Assembly (NCBI RefSeq): GCF_019396385.1 | Contig: NZ_JAHKRN010000010.1 | Coordinates: 62,001-126,000 of the forward strand | Direction: 5' to 3' | DNA: 64,000 bases | Source of the DNA: Nonomuraea harbinensis | Lineage (GTDB): Bacteria; Actinomycetota; Actinomycetes; Streptosporangiales; Streptosporangiaceae | Part shown: positions 1-8,454 of the stretch, in pieces | How positions within the stretch are numbered: the stretch's first letter is position 1 | Layout: each line of letters opens with the position of its first letter | Program-made: the position numbers and the translations under genes | Notes under the pieces: generated by a model | What the model was told of the DNA's origin: nothing | The model's database searches: none | What the model saw: only the letters and a program-made list of their open reading frames with translations

Positions 1-551
1 GCGCACACAAGTGGGGCGGCCCGCCCGGCGTCGGCGTGCTGGCGGTCAGGAAGGGCACCCGGTTCCGCTCGTTCCTGCCGGAGGACGAGCGCGAGCGCAG
101 GCGCGTGCCGGGGTTCGAGAACGTGCCGGGCATCGTGGCGGCGGCCGCCGCGCTGCGCGCGATGACGGCCGACGCCGCCCGGGAACGCTCCAGGCTGTCC
201 GCGCTGGTCGGCAAGATCAGGGAGACGGTGCCGAAGGTGGTGCCGGACGTGGAGGTGATCGGCGACCCGGACGACCGGGCCCCGCACATCGTCACGTTCT
301 CCTGTCTGTACGTCGACGGCGAGGCGCTGCTCACCGAGCTCGACAAGGCCGGATTCGCGGTCTCGTCCGGGAGTTCCTGCACGGCTAGTACGCTTCGTCC
401 ATCGCACGTCCTGGAAGCGATGGGCGTGCTCACGCATGGGAATGTCCGGGTGTCACTGCCCAGGGGCGCTTCCGCGGCCGAGGTCGACAGGTTCCTCACC
501 GTGCTGCCCGAGCTGGTGCACCGGATCCGCCAGGACGCAGGAGTCGCATGA
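1..551 (+). CDS. Cysteine desulfurase / class V aminotransferase, C-terminal part (5' truncated by window)
   Basis: PLP enzyme that takes sulfur from cysteine as a protein persulfide. The frame is open from base 3 and the first codons read AHKWGGPPGVGVL, the Schiff-base lysine motif (K at bases 9-11). The mobile-loop cysteine follows in SSGSSCTAS (around base 380). About 182 residues are visible; the cofactor-binding first half lies upstream of the window. The stop overlaps the start of the TusA-like gene (ATGA), so the two are translationally coupled and the carrier is the likely sulfur acceptor. No suf or isc genes are beside it, which argues for a role in thiolation or cofactor sulfur supply rather than housekeeping Fe-S assembly (inference). 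Confidence 0.85.
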   Translation, partial: AHKWGGPPGVGVLAVRKGTRFRSFLPEDERERRRVPGFENVPGIVAAAAALRAMTADAARERSRLSALVGKIRETVPKVVPDVEVIGDPDDRAPHIVTFSCLYVDGEALLTELDKAGFAVSSGSSCTASTLRPSHVLEAMGVLTHGNVRVSLPRGASAAEVDRFLTVLPELVHRIRQDAGVA

Positions 552-793
552 CCGAGGCCACTCAGCCGGCATTGACGATCGACGCACTGGGGAAGAAGTG
601 CCCCATCCCGATCATCATGCTCGCCGAGCAGATCAACTACGTCCCGCTCAACGCCGTGGTGGCCGTGCTGGCCGACGACCCGGCCGCCTTCACCGACGTG
701 CCGGCCTGGTGCCGGCTCAAGTCCCACCGCCATGTGGGCTCTTACGAGCTGCCCCAGGGGGGCTGGGCGATCCACGTGCGGCGCAACTACTGA
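548..793 (+). CDS. TusA/SirA-family sulfur carrier protein
   Basis: An 81-residue protein with the family motif CPIP at residues 18-21 after a short beta strand (LTIDALGKKC). Cys18 is the predicted persulfide carrier. The family receives sulfur from a cysteine desulfurase and passes it to tRNA-thiolation or molybdenum-enzyme acceptors. It starts inside the stop codon of the desulfurase gene. The C-terminal half holds a second cysteine (PAWCRL, about residue 57) that classical TusA lacks. The terminal acceptor cannot be named from this window. Confidence 0.85.
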   Translation: MTEATQPALTIDALGKKCPIPIIMLAEQINYVPLNAVVAVLADDPAAFTDVPAWCRLKSHRHVGSYELPQGGWAIHVRRNY

Positions 794-856
794 GCCGCCC
801 TGTACGGGGTAGCGGCCCCTTGGAGAGGAAGCAGCACTTCTTCGAGGGGGAGAGAC

Positions 857-1273
857 ATGAGCGGCACCGCCGGCGACCTGATGAGCCAAGGGGTCGAGTG
901 CATCCAGTCACACGAGACGCTCGACCGGGCCGCGCAGCTCATGCGCGAGCTCGGGGTGGGCGCGCTGCCGGTATGCCTGGACGATCGGGTGACCGGCATC
1001 ATCACCGACCGCGACATCGTGGTGGAGTGCGTGGCCACCGGCCACGACCCGTCCCGCGTGCGGGCCGGGGACCTGGCGACCGGGCTGGTGTGGGTGCCGG
1101 CCGACGCGACGGTCGAGGAGGCTCTGGCGCGCATGGAGGAGCACCAGATCAGGCGGCTCCCGGTGATGCGCGACCACCGCATGGTCGGCATGATCAGCGA
1201 AGCCGACCTGGCCCGCCACCTGCCCGACGACCAGCTCGCCGAGTTCGTCCACCGGGTCTACGCGGGGACCTGA
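857..1273 (+). CDS. CBS-domain pair protein
   Basis: A stand-alone 138-residue protein made of two CBS motifs. CBS1 covers about residues 8-65 (ending in GIITDRDIVV) and CBS2 about 72-130 (ending in GMISEADLARHL). Such Bateman modules bind adenine nucleotides and act as energy sensors, or act as hypoxia-type proteins in actinomycetes. No catalytic domain is attached. The start ATG follows a purine-rich site (GGGGGAGA). It lies 63 bp after the TusA gene and ends at a strong hairpin shared with the convergent kinase gene. Partner protein unknown. Confidence 0.85.
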   Translation: MSGTAGDLMSQGVECIQSHETLDRAAQLMRELGVGALPVCLDDRVTGIITDRDIVVECVATGHDPSRVRAGDLATGLVWVPADATVEEALARMEEHQIRRLPVMRDHRMVGMISEADLARHLPDDQLAEFVHRVYAGT

Positions 1274-1290
1274 CCGTACGGAAGGACACC

Positions 1291-1318
1291 GCGCCCCCGC
1301 CGCCCGCGGCGGGGGCGC
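1291..1318. terminator. Bidirectional hairpin terminator between convergent genes
   Basis: A perfect 12-bp GC stem (1291-1302 with 1307-1318) around a 4-base loop lies between the stop of the CBS gene and the stop of the convergent PfkB kinase gene. There is no U-tract, as is usual in high-GC actinomycetes. Confidence 0.75.
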
Positions 1319-1325
1319 GCCCGTG

Positions 1326-2312
1326 TCAGGGGTGGTAGCAGCGGATGTGCGGGGCGATCTCGGCGGCGGCGTCGGTGCCGTAGGCCTCGGTGAAACGGTC
1401 CAGGAAGACCTTCTGGCCGAGTTCGTACTCCTGGCCGCCGACGCGCTCCAGCACGTGGGTGGCCGTCAGGTTGCCGATCTGGCCGCACCTCTCCAGCGGC
1501 AGCCCCCAGGCCAGACCCGCCAGGAACCCCGCGCGGAAGGCGTCGCCGACGCCCGTCGGGTCGACCTTGCCCCGCTCGGGGGCGGGGGCGACGTGGATGG
1601 AGGGCTCGCCCTCGCGGTCGATGACCGCGCCCTTGGGGCCGAGCGTGGTGACGCGGACGCCGACCCTGCTCAGCACCTCCTCGTCGGACCAGCCCGTCTT
1701 CTGCTCGATCAGGCCCTTCTCGTAGTCGTTGGAGAAGAGGTAGGCGGCGCCGTCGACGAGCTGGCGGATCTGCTCGTCGGCCATGCGGGCGAGCTGCTGG
1801 GAGATGTCGGCGGCGAACGGGATGCCGCGGTGGCGGCACTCGTCGGTGTGGCGGAGCATGCCGTCGGGGTCGTTGGGGCCGATGAGCACCAGGTCCAGGC
1901 CGCCCACCCGGCTGGCGACGGGCTGCAGCTCGATCAGCCGCGCCTCGGCCATCGCGCCGGTGTAGAAGGACGCGATCTGGTTGTGGTTGTCGTCGGTGGT
2001 GCACAGGAACCGCGCCGTGTGCTGCGTCTCGGAGACGTGCACCGACTCGCAGTCGACGCCGTGGCGCTCCAGCCAGGAGCGGTAGTCGGCGAAGTCGTTG
2101 CCGACCGCGCCGACCAGGAAGGGCCGCAGACCCAGGCAGGCCATGCCGAAGGCGATGTTGGCCGCACAGCCGCCACGCCGGATCTGCAGGTCGTCGACCA
2201 GGAACGACAGCGACACCCGGTCGAGCTGCTCGGCGATGAGCTGATCGCCGAAGCTGCCGGGAAAGGTCATCAGGTGGTCAGTCGCGATGGAGCCGGTGAC
2301 GGCGATGCGCAC
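1326..2312 (-). CDS. adoK: PfkB-family kinase, adenosine kinase type
   Basis: Ribokinase-fold kinase of about 328 residues. It closely resembles, from memory, the actinobacterial group containing M. tuberculosis Rv2202c, a verified adenosine kinase. Visible motifs are the N-terminal substrate signature RRGGCAANIAFGMACLGL and the C-terminal catalytic signature DPTGVGDAFRAGFLAG, whose Asp is the general base. I chose GTG at 2312 because it follows GAGGAAG and gives VRIAVTGSIATDHL, the usual N-terminus. A longer frame from 2384 would add 24 residues unlike the family. The product phosphorylates adenosine or a related ribose compound; a sugar-kinase role cannot be excluded. Confidence 0.82.
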   Translation of the reverse strand: MRIAVTGSIATDHLMTFPGSFGDQLIAEQLDRVSLSFLVDDLQIRRGGCAANIAFGMACLGLRPFLVGAVGNDFADYRSWLERHGVDCESVHVSETQHTARFLCTTDDNHNQIASFYTGAMAEARLIELQPVASRVGGLDLVLIGPNDPDGMLRHTDECRHRGIPFAADISQQLARMADEQIRQLVDGAAYLFSNDYEKGLIEQKTGWSDEEVLSRVGVRVTTLGPKGAVIDREGEPSIHVAPAPERGKVDPTGVGDAFRAGFLAGLAWGLPLERCGQIGNLTATHVLERVGGQEYELGQKVFLDRFTEAYGTDAAAEIAPHIRCYHP

Positions 2313-2389
2313 GGGATTCTTCTTCCTCGTTGTCAGCAAGCCAGTTGAGCCCCACGAGGATACGCGAAGGCCCCGCCCGCACAAAGACG

Positions 2390-2413
2390 GATCGGGGCCC
2401 CCGGTGCCCGATC
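2390..2413 (-). terminator. Probable terminator downstream of erpA
   Basis: A 7-bp stem, GATCGGG (2390-2396) with CCCGATC (2407-2413), around a 10-base loop begins 16 bases beyond the erpA stop in the direction of transcription. It would separate erpA from the kinase gene on the same strand. Confidence 0.45.
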
Positions 2414-2428
2414 GGGCGGGCTGATCGA

Positions 2429-2782
2429 CTAGTTGAACGAGTCGCCACAGGCACAGGAGCCGGTGGCGTTCGGGTTGTCGATGGTGAAGCCCTGCTTCTC
2501 GATGGTGTCGACGAAGTCGATGGTGGCGCCCATCAGGTAGGGAGCGCTCATCCGGTCGGTGACCACGCCCACTCCGTCGAAGTCGGTCACGACATCGCCG
2601 TCCATCGAACGGTCATCGAAGAAGAGCTGGTAACGCAGCCCGGAGCAACCACCCGGCTGCACGGCAACGCGCAGCTGCAGACCTTCTTCGCCCTGCTGCT
2701 CCAGCAGGGACTTGACCTTGGTCGCGGCCGCCTCGGTCAGGACCAGGCCCTGTGCCGTGGTCTCGCTGCTCTCAACCGTCAT
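2429..2782 (-). CDS. erpA: Iron-sulfur cluster insertion protein (A-type carrier)
   Basis: A 117-residue HesB/IscA-type scaffold that carries Fe-S clusters to apo-enzymes. The three conserved ligand cysteines are present: one in QPGGCSGLRY and two in the terminal SCACGDSF. The start ATG at 2782 sits seven bases after GGGAG; an upstream in-frame start at 2863 adds an unconserved arginine-rich tail and is unlikely. It is divergent from nadA, whose product needs a [4Fe-4S] cluster, and lipA, another Fe-S enzyme, lies later in the window. Both are plausible clients (inference). Confidence 0.9.
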   Translation of the reverse strand: MTVESSETTAQGLVLTEAAATKVKSLLEQQGEEGLQLRVAVQPGGCSGLRYQLFFDDRSMDGDVVTDFDGVGVVTDRMSAPYLMGATIDFVDTIEKQGFTIDNPNATGSCACGDSFN

Positions 2783-2941
2783 CTGCTGACTCCCTAACCG
2801 GGTCTGTTTCCGACGTCCTACTAATGACGCTACCAACACCGGGGGGATGCCACACATTCCCACCTCGCTCCCCCCGGGACAAATCGGTCGTACGGGTATG
2901 ACATGATGTATGCGTCACTTAGACGATAAGGGGGCAGGGCG

Positions 2942-4093
2942 ATGACCACCCAGACGGGACTTCCGCTCTTCGTGCTCGGACGGAGCGCCGATCCGCACAG
3001 CGAGAAAGGGGTCGACTGCCCCGGCGAGCTGCCACCGGCCTCAGACCCCCAGCTGGTCGAACGGGCCCGCAAGGCCAAGGAGGCGCTCGGCGACCGCCTG
3101 TTCGTGCTGGGCCACCACTACCAGCGCGACGAGGTCATCCAGTTCGCCGACGTCACCGGCGACTCGTTCAAGCTGGCGCAGCAGGCCGCCGCCCGGCCGC
3201 AGGCCGAGTACATCGTGTTCTGCGGCGTGCACTTCATGGCCGAGTCGGCCGACATCCTGACCACCGGCTCGCAGAAGGTGGTGCTGCCGGACCTGGCCGC
3301 GGGCTGCTCGATGGCCGACATGGCCACCTTCGACCAGGTCGAGGAGGCCTGGGAGGCGCTGGAGGACGCCGGGCTGGCCGGCAGCGTGGTCCCGGTCACG
3401 TACATGAACTCCAGCGCCGACATCAAGGCGTTCTGCGGGCGCAACGGCGGCGTGGTGTGCACCTCGTCCAACGCGCGCCGCGCCCTGACGTGGGCGTTCG
3501 AGCAGGGCGAGAAGGTGCTGTTCCTGCCTGACCAGCACCTCGGCCGCAACACGGCCGTGCTGGAGATGGGCCTGTCGCTCGACGACTGCGTGGTGTGGAA
3601 CCCGCACCGCCCCAACGGCGGGCTGACCACCGAGCAGCTGGAGCGGGCGCGCATGATCCTGTGGCGCGGCCACTGCTCGGTGCACGGCCGCTTCACGGCC
3701 GAGTCGGTGGACGACGTGCGCGAGCGCATCCCCGGCGTGAACGTGCTGGTGCACCCGGAGTGCCGGCACGAGGTGGTGCTCAAGGCCGACCACGTGGGCT
3801 CCACCGAGCACATCATCAAGACGCTGCGCGAGGCGCCCGCCGGGTCGGCCTGGGCCATCGGCACCGAGCTCAACCTGGTCAAGCGGCTGGCCCAGATGTT
3901 CCCGGACAAGAGCGTGTCGTTCCTGGACCGTACGGTCTGCTACTGCTCGACCATGAACCGGATCGACCTGCCGCACCTGGTCTGGGCGCTGGAGTCGCTG
4001 GCGCTCGGCGACGTGGTCAACCAGATCACCGTCGACGAGGACACCGCCCACTGGGCGCGGGTCGCCCTGGACCGGATGCTCGCCCTGGCCTAG
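2942..4093 (+). CDS. nadA: Quinolinate synthase
   Basis: A 383-residue enzyme that condenses iminoaspartate with dihydroxyacetone phosphate to quinolinate in NAD synthesis. Cluster-ligand cysteines fit Cys94 (FCGVHFMAES), the Cys of HPECRHEV, and a Cys of TVCYCSTM. The N-terminal GHHYQRDEV and the GCSMADM loop are typical. The start ATG follows GGGGGCAGGG. nadB and nadC do not follow, so nadA is transcribed alone here. Its TAG stop is embedded in a CTAG palindrome that also supplies the stop of the convergent SIMPL gene. NAD synthetase appears again at the right end of the window. Confidence 0.95.
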   Translation: MTTQTGLPLFVLGRSADPHSEKGVDCPGELPPASDPQLVERARKAKEALGDRLFVLGHHYQRDEVIQFADVTGDSFKLAQQAAARPQAEYIVFCGVHFMAESADILTTGSQKVVLPDLAAGCSMADMATFDQVEEAWEALEDAGLAGSVVPVTYMNSSADIKAFCGRNGGVVCTSSNARRALTWAFEQGEKVLFLPDQHLGRNTAVLEMGLSLDDCVVWNPHRPNGGLTTEQLERARMILWRGHCSVHGRFTAESVDDVRERIPGVNVLVHPECRHEVVLKADHVGSTEHIIKTLREAPAGSAWAIGTELNLVKRLAQMFPDKSVSFLDRTVCYCSTMNRIDLPHLVWALESLALGDVVNQITVDEDTAHWARVALDRMLALA

Positions 4094-4701
4094 TCGCCGA
4101 AGTCGTAGCCGACCCGGACGGTGACGTGCACCGCCTGCCGTCCGGGGCTCACCGAATCCTGCGCCTCGGCCGCCATCGTGCGCGCCATGGGCCTCGGCGG
4201 CGCGCCGGACTCCTCGCTGACCGACACCACCCGGCCGAGCGGCCGCCCGGCCAGCCCGGCGTACTGCCCGGCCTTGGCCGCGGCCTGCCGGAACGCCTCG
4301 TCCCTGGCCGTCGCCAGCGCGGCGTCCGGGTCGGACACCTCGAACGCGATCCCGTTCAGCCTGGCCTCCTCCCCCACGCCGGCCACCGTGTCGATGACAT
4401 GGTCGGCCCGCGCCAGGTCGCGGACCACCGCCTCCACGCCCTGCGCCGCCCGGTAGGCCGACACCTTGGGGTACGCCTCGTACTCGGGGCCGAGCGACAG
4501 CTCGGTGGTGCGCAGGTCGTGGGCCGCGACACCGGCCCCGCGAAGCGCCTCGGCCAGCCGGGCCGCGGCGGCCCTGGCCCCCGCGAACGCCTCAGCAGCC
4601 GACTGCCTGCGCACCTCGACGCCCGTGTGCAGGCGCATCACGTCCGGCACGGCGTCGGCCGCGCCCTCTCCGATCACGGTGATGTCCGCGGTGATGTCCA
4701 C
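4090..4701 (-). CDS. SIMPL-domain (DUF541) protein
   Basis: A 203-residue protein covered almost wholly by a SIMPL domain: an N-terminal strand DITVIGEGAADAVPD, helical repeats rich in Ala, and a C-terminal HVTVRVGYDF strand. No signal peptide or membrane segment is visible, so it is predicted cytosolic, unlike the exported members in Gram-negatives. Start GTG at 4701 follows GGAGGG. It lies 16 bases after the Ser/Thr kinase gene on the same strand and is probably co-transcribed with it. Biochemical role unknown. Confidence 0.8.
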   Translation of the reverse strand: MDITADITVIGEGAADAVPDVMRLHTGVEVRRQSAAEAFAGARAAAARLAEALRGAGVAAHDLRTTELSLGPEYEAYPKVSAYRAAQGVEAVVRDLARADHVIDTVAGVGEEARLNGIAFEVSDPDAALATARDEAFRQAAAKAGQYAGLAGRPLGRVVSVSEESGAPPRPMARTMAAEAQDSVSPGRQAVHVTVRVGYDFGD

Positions 4702-4717
4702 GAGGGCCCTCCGGCCT

Positions 4718-6979
4718 CTAGGGTGTTCCCCTGCTGAATCGGAATGCCATTTTGTCGAACTCCGCCCGCTTCGGGGCGGTCGCGAGCACCCTCTGTACCT
4801 TCCCCGACAGGTCGATCACCACGGCCTCGAACCCGGCGCCCTTGGCCCGCCACACGGCCAGGTGCTCGTCGTCCCACCAGCCGATCAGCCTCTCGCTGGT
4901 GAACGGCACCCGGTCGGCCTCGCCGTCGCCGCCGGTGGGGTGCGCGCAGATGGTGGCGGAGGCGGGCGCGCAGTGGGCGAGGAACCGGTCGCCGCCGGGC
5001 GACACGTCGTCGCCTTCCACCCACACCGGCTCGCCCGCCTTCGGCAGGGTGCGCAGCTTCCCGCCGTTCAGGTCGTAGAACGTCATCCGGCCGTTCACCC
5101 AGGTGCCGACCTCGTCACCGCCGGAGTTCCAGAAGAACCGCCACTCGCCCGCGCCCTTCTGCTTGATCTCGTACGTGCGCGCGGTGCCGGCGTCCACGTC
5201 GACGATGCCGTACCCGTACTCGACGCTCTCGGAGTCGGTGGCCCGGTACAGGGTGACCAGGGCGAGCTTCCCGTCGGGCGACCAGCGCGGGGTGGTGGGG
5301 AAGATCGGGGCGTCGCTGACCTCGATGGCGCGCCTGTCCCCGGTGCGGTGGTCGATGACCGACAGCAGCGCCTTGCGGCCGGTGCTGTAGTCGACGTCGG
5401 TGCCGAGCGCCCGGCTGCCGTCGTGGTTGAGCACGTACTCGAAGTAGCGCGAGTCGCGGCCGAACCGGTCGGTGCCGGGCTGCCTGACGTAGAGCTTCTT
5501 GCCGCTCTCCGTGGTGTACGAGGCCAGCTTGATGGGGTCGGAGGAGCGCTCCTCCAGCTCGACGGAGGTCTCGGCGAGCCGGATCGTCCTGGCCTCCGGC
5601 GTGGGGGTCGGCGTGGGCTTGGGGGTGGGCGCCGCGCTGGTGGCGGCCTGCGTGGGGGACGGCGTGGGCCTCGCGTCGGGCAGGGCCAGCCTGCTCACCA
5701 CGAAGGCGCCGGCGGCCACGAGCACGACCGTGGCCACGGCGGCGCCCGCCACGATCCATCCGGTCCCGCGCCCCTTGCCCGGGCGCATGGGGGGAGGATA
5801 CGGCCCGTGCCCGTACGGCCCGTGCGGCCCGTGCGGCCCGTACGGCGCCTGGCCGGGGCCGGTGGGGCGCGGCGCGTGGCCGGGCCCGGCCGCGGCGGCG
5901 CTCCCCTGCCACAGCAGCCCCGCCGCGTCCGCCCCGTACCCGCCCTGATACGGACCTGGAGCGCCGCTCCCGGAGAACCCGCCGGGCACACCGGCGCCGC
6001 CCGGTAAGGAGCCGGCGGGCATGCCGGGACCACCCGGGTACGGGCCCGAACCCCCGGCCGCTCCCGGAGCGGAGAAGCCGCCCATGACACCCGCGCCACC
6101 CGGGAAGGACCCGGCAGGCGTCCCCGGACCCGCGGGGTTCGCCCACGGGGCGTCCTGCGACTGCCCCAGGAGGCGCATCAGCGCCTGCTGGGCGGTGGGC
6201 CGCCTGGACGGGTCCTTGGCCAGGCAGTCGGCCGCCAGCGAACGCAGCGCCGGGTCGGCGATGACGCCGACGTCCGCATCGGTGTTCATGATCCGGTTCA
6301 CCACCGCGGGGACGCTGTCCTGGCCGAACGGCGCCTGCCCGGAGGCCGCGTACAGCAGCGTGCAGGCCCAGGCGAACATGTCCGCCGCCGCTCCCGGGCT
6401 CCCGGCGCTGAACTGCTCCGGCGCCATGAACGACGGCGTCCCGATCGCGCTGGCCGTGAGCGTGGAGGTCAGGTCGAGCGCCTTCGCGATGCCGAAGTCG
6501 ATCACCCGGGGCCCGTCGGAGGCCAGCACCACGTTGGACGGCTTGAAGTCCCGGTGCACGATCCCGGCCTGGTGGATGGCCACCAGCGCGGTGACGGTGC
6601 CGATGGCGAGCCGGTGCAGCGAGGTGCCGGACCGCGGCCCCTCGGTCCGCACCACGTCGGCCAGCGTGGGGCCGTCGATGTACTCGCTGACGATGTACGG
6701 GCGCCCGTTGACCAGCCCCGTCTCGATCATCTGGGCGGTGCAGAACGGCGACACCCGCCGGGCCAGCTCGACCTCGCGGACGAACCGTACCGACGCCTCC
6801 TCGTCCCCGGCCAGGTCGGTGCGGAGCAGTTTGACCGCCACCCTGGCTCCGTCGGGGGCGGTCGCGAGGAAGACGAGGCCCTGCCCGCCTTCACCGATCC
6901 GTCCGGCCAGCGTGTACGCCCCCACCGAGGCAGGGTCCCCTGGGCGCAGAGGCGCGAGGTCCGGCACGATATTCCCCAC
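4718..6979 (-). CDS. Membrane-anchored Ser/Thr protein kinase with extracellular beta-propeller-like domain
   Basis: A 753-residue PknB-like receptor kinase. The kinase domain spans about 20-270: glycine loop GRIGEGGQG, Lys50 (VAVK), HRD at 142-144, DFG at 161-163 and SFMAPE ending at 188. A long Pro/Gly-rich linker of PG-type repeats (about 270-400) leads to one membrane helix (about 403-430, GWIVAGAAVATVVLVAAGAF). The outer half (about 480-750) has WSPDGKLAL-like and repeated beta-strand segments suggestive of TolB/WD40 blades. Ligand unknown. It is followed by the SIMPL gene, a possible substrate or partner by context only. Confidence 0.88.
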   Translation of the reverse strand: MGNIVPDLAPLRPGDPASVGAYTLAGRIGEGGQGLVFLATAPDGARVAVKLLRTDLAGDEEASVRFVREVELARRVSPFCTAQMIETGLVNGRPYIVSEYIDGPTLADVVRTEGPRSGTSLHRLAIGTVTALVAIHQAGIVHRDFKPSNVVLASDGPRVIDFGIAKALDLTSTLTASAIGTPSFMAPEQFSAGSPGAAADMFAWACTLLYAASGQAPFGQDSVPAVVNRIMNTDADVGVIADPALRSLAADCLAKDPSRRPTAQQALMRLLGQSQDAPWANPAGPGTPAGSFPGGAGVMGGFSAPGAAGGSGPYPGGPGMPAGSLPGGAGVPGGFSGSGAPGPYQGGYGADAAGLLWQGSAAAAGPGHAPRPTGPGQAPYGPHGPHGPYGHGPYPPPMRPGKGRGTGWIVAGAAVATVVLVAAGAFVVSRLALPDARPTPSPTQAATSAAPTPKPTPTPTPEARTIRLAETSVELEERSSDPIKLASYTTESGKKLYVRQPGTDRFGRDSRYFEYVLNHDGSRALGTDVDYSTGRKALLSVIDHRTGDRRAIEVSDAPIFPTTPRWSPDGKLALVTLYRATDSESVEYGYGIVDVDAGTARTYEIKQKGAGEWRFFWNSGGDEVGTWVNGRMTFYDLNGGKLRTLPKAGEPVWVEGDDVSPGGDRFLAHCAPASATICAHPTGGDGEADRVPFTSERLIGWWDDEHLAVWRAKGAGFEAVVIDLSGKVQRVLATAPKRAEFDKMAFRFSRGTP

Positions 6980-7048
6980 ATGTGGCCTACGTCATGACTT
7001 CTGGACATTGTCGCGGCTCGCGGCGGTCCGCGTCACCTTTTCACGCCG

Positions 7049-8413
7049 TCAGACCGCGTCGGCGATGGCGCGCAACGCGTGCGGACGCAGCCGCAGCCCC
7101 GGTGCGGACCGATGGGCGGGCAGGTGCACGAGGCGCGCGTTCAGCTGCGCGGCCAGCCGTTCCGGGCAGCCCGCGGACCTCCGCCGCGTGCGGATCACGG
7201 TCACGGGCACGGCGGGCAGGCGATGCTCGGCCCTGATCTCGCGCAGCTCGACGGCCATGTCGCGGCGGGCCAGCCACTCCCCCGCGATCGCGGCGGCCAC
7301 CCGCCCGCCCCGGTAGAGCCGGTGGGTGTCGGCGCAGCCCGCGATCAGCCGGTGCGCCACCGGCCCGGCCAGGCGGGCCAGCGCGGCCGCGCCCCACGTG
7401 CCGCCCAGCGCGGGCAGCCACGCGCCGAGCGCCCGCCCGATCGAGGAGGTGCCGCGCCCCGGCGGAGGCGGGCAGGCCGGGTCCACGAGCACGAGCCGGG
7501 CCACACGCAGCGGGTGCAGCCGGGCGAACGCCTCGGCGTGCCAGGCGGCGACGGCGTGCGCGACCACCGTGACCCGTTCGGGGTGCTCAGGGGCGAGCGC
7601 GGCCAGCCGCGCCGCCTCGCCGTGCAGGGTCGGAGGTACGGGGGACGCGGGGCTCAGCCCGAGCCCCGGGCGGTCGAACCGGATGACGAGGCGGTCACGC
7701 GCCAGGTCGGCGGCGATCGCGTCCCAGTGGCACCAGGCGCCGCCCGGACCGCAGGCGATCAGCACGGCCGGGCCCGAGCCCTCACGGACGACATGCAGGG
7801 GGCCGGGCATCAGGACGGTGGCGTCCGATTCGAGCAGCCGTACGGCCACGTACACCAGCCAGACGGCGACCAGCGTGACCAGCCCCCGCTGGGCGAGCCC
7901 GGCGAGCTGGCCGGAGGCGGCCGTCACCAGGGTGAGCACGCCGGCGACGGCGGTCAGCCCGGTGAGCAGCCACGCCCCGGTGGCGCGCCAGCGGGCGCTG
8001 AGCACCGCCATGGAGACCGGCACGGCGACCGCGGCGAGCACGGCGGCGGCGACGTGCGCGCGGTGGGAGAGCGTGGCGGGGACGCAGGCCGGGTCGCTGA
8101 GCACGGCGCAGTCCATCGGGAACAGGCCGGCGAGCGCGGTCAGCAGGCCGGCCGAGGCCAGCGCGAGCCAGCCCTGCCACTCCTGGCGCACCCGGGGCGC
8201 GAGCGCCACGCCGGCCAGGCAGGCCAGCCCGGCCAGCACGTCGCTGACCCTGAACAGGCGCGTCCACTCCTGGTCGCGGGCCGCGAGCTCGCCGACGTAG
8301 CCGTGGGCCCTGTCGACCCGCGGCGTCGTCAGCTGGCCGGTGACCCACGCGCTGGACAGCAGCGCGGCCCCGATGAACGCGGACGCGGCCAGCACGCACA
8401 ACCTTCGCTCCAC
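7049..8413 (-). CDS. DUF998-like membrane domain fused to a degenerate alpha/beta-hydrolase
   Basis: A 454-residue two-part protein. Residues 1-195 hold about six hydrophobic helices, with the DUF998-type pattern of a small-molecule-linked membrane protein. Residues 200-450 have the alpha/beta-hydrolase order: VLIACGPGGAWCHWDAIA (oxyanion loop), RFDRPGLGLSP, then VTVVAHAVAAWHAE at the nucleophile elbow. That elbow normally reads GHSxGG; here the serine position is alanine. LVDPACPPPP follows the elbow as in active enzymes. The protein may therefore bind rather than hydrolyse. Start GTG at 8413 abuts a palindrome, so it is probably controlled by its own regulator. Same strand as the kinase, 69 bp upstream of it. 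Confidence 0.75.
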   Translation of the reverse strand: MERRLCVLAASAFIGAALLSSAWVTGQLTTPRVDRAHGYVGELAARDQEWTRLFRVSDVLAGLACLAGVALAPRVRQEWQGWLALASAGLLTALAGLFPMDCAVLSDPACVPATLSHRAHVAAAVLAAVAVPVSMAVLSARWRATGAWLLTGLTAVAGVLTLVTAASGQLAGLAQRGLVTLVAVWLVYVAVRLLESDATVLMPGPLHVVREGSGPAVLIACGPGGAWCHWDAIAADLARDRLVIRFDRPGLGLSPASPVPPTLHGEAARLAALAPEHPERVTVVAHAVAAWHAEAFARLHPLRVARLVLVDPACPPPPGRGTSSIGRALGAWLPALGGTWGAAALARLAGPVAHRLIAGCADTHRLYRGGRVAAAIAGEWLARRDMAVELREIRAEHRLPAVPVTVIRTRRRSAGCPERLAAQLNARLVHLPAHRSAPGLRLRPHALRAIADAV

Positions 8414-8429
8414 GTGATGATTACATCAC
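8414..8429. promoter_or_regulatory. Palindromic candidate operator abutting a start codon
   Basis: GTGATG-N4-CATCAC, a perfect 6-4-6 inverted repeat, touches the GTG start of the membrane/hydrolase gene. It would cover the -10 region of a leaderless promoter. The binding protein is unknown; the shape suits a GntR- or ArsR-type dimer. Confidence 0.4.
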
Positions 8430-8454
8430 CGTGGGCGACCGGGGCCGGGAAGCG

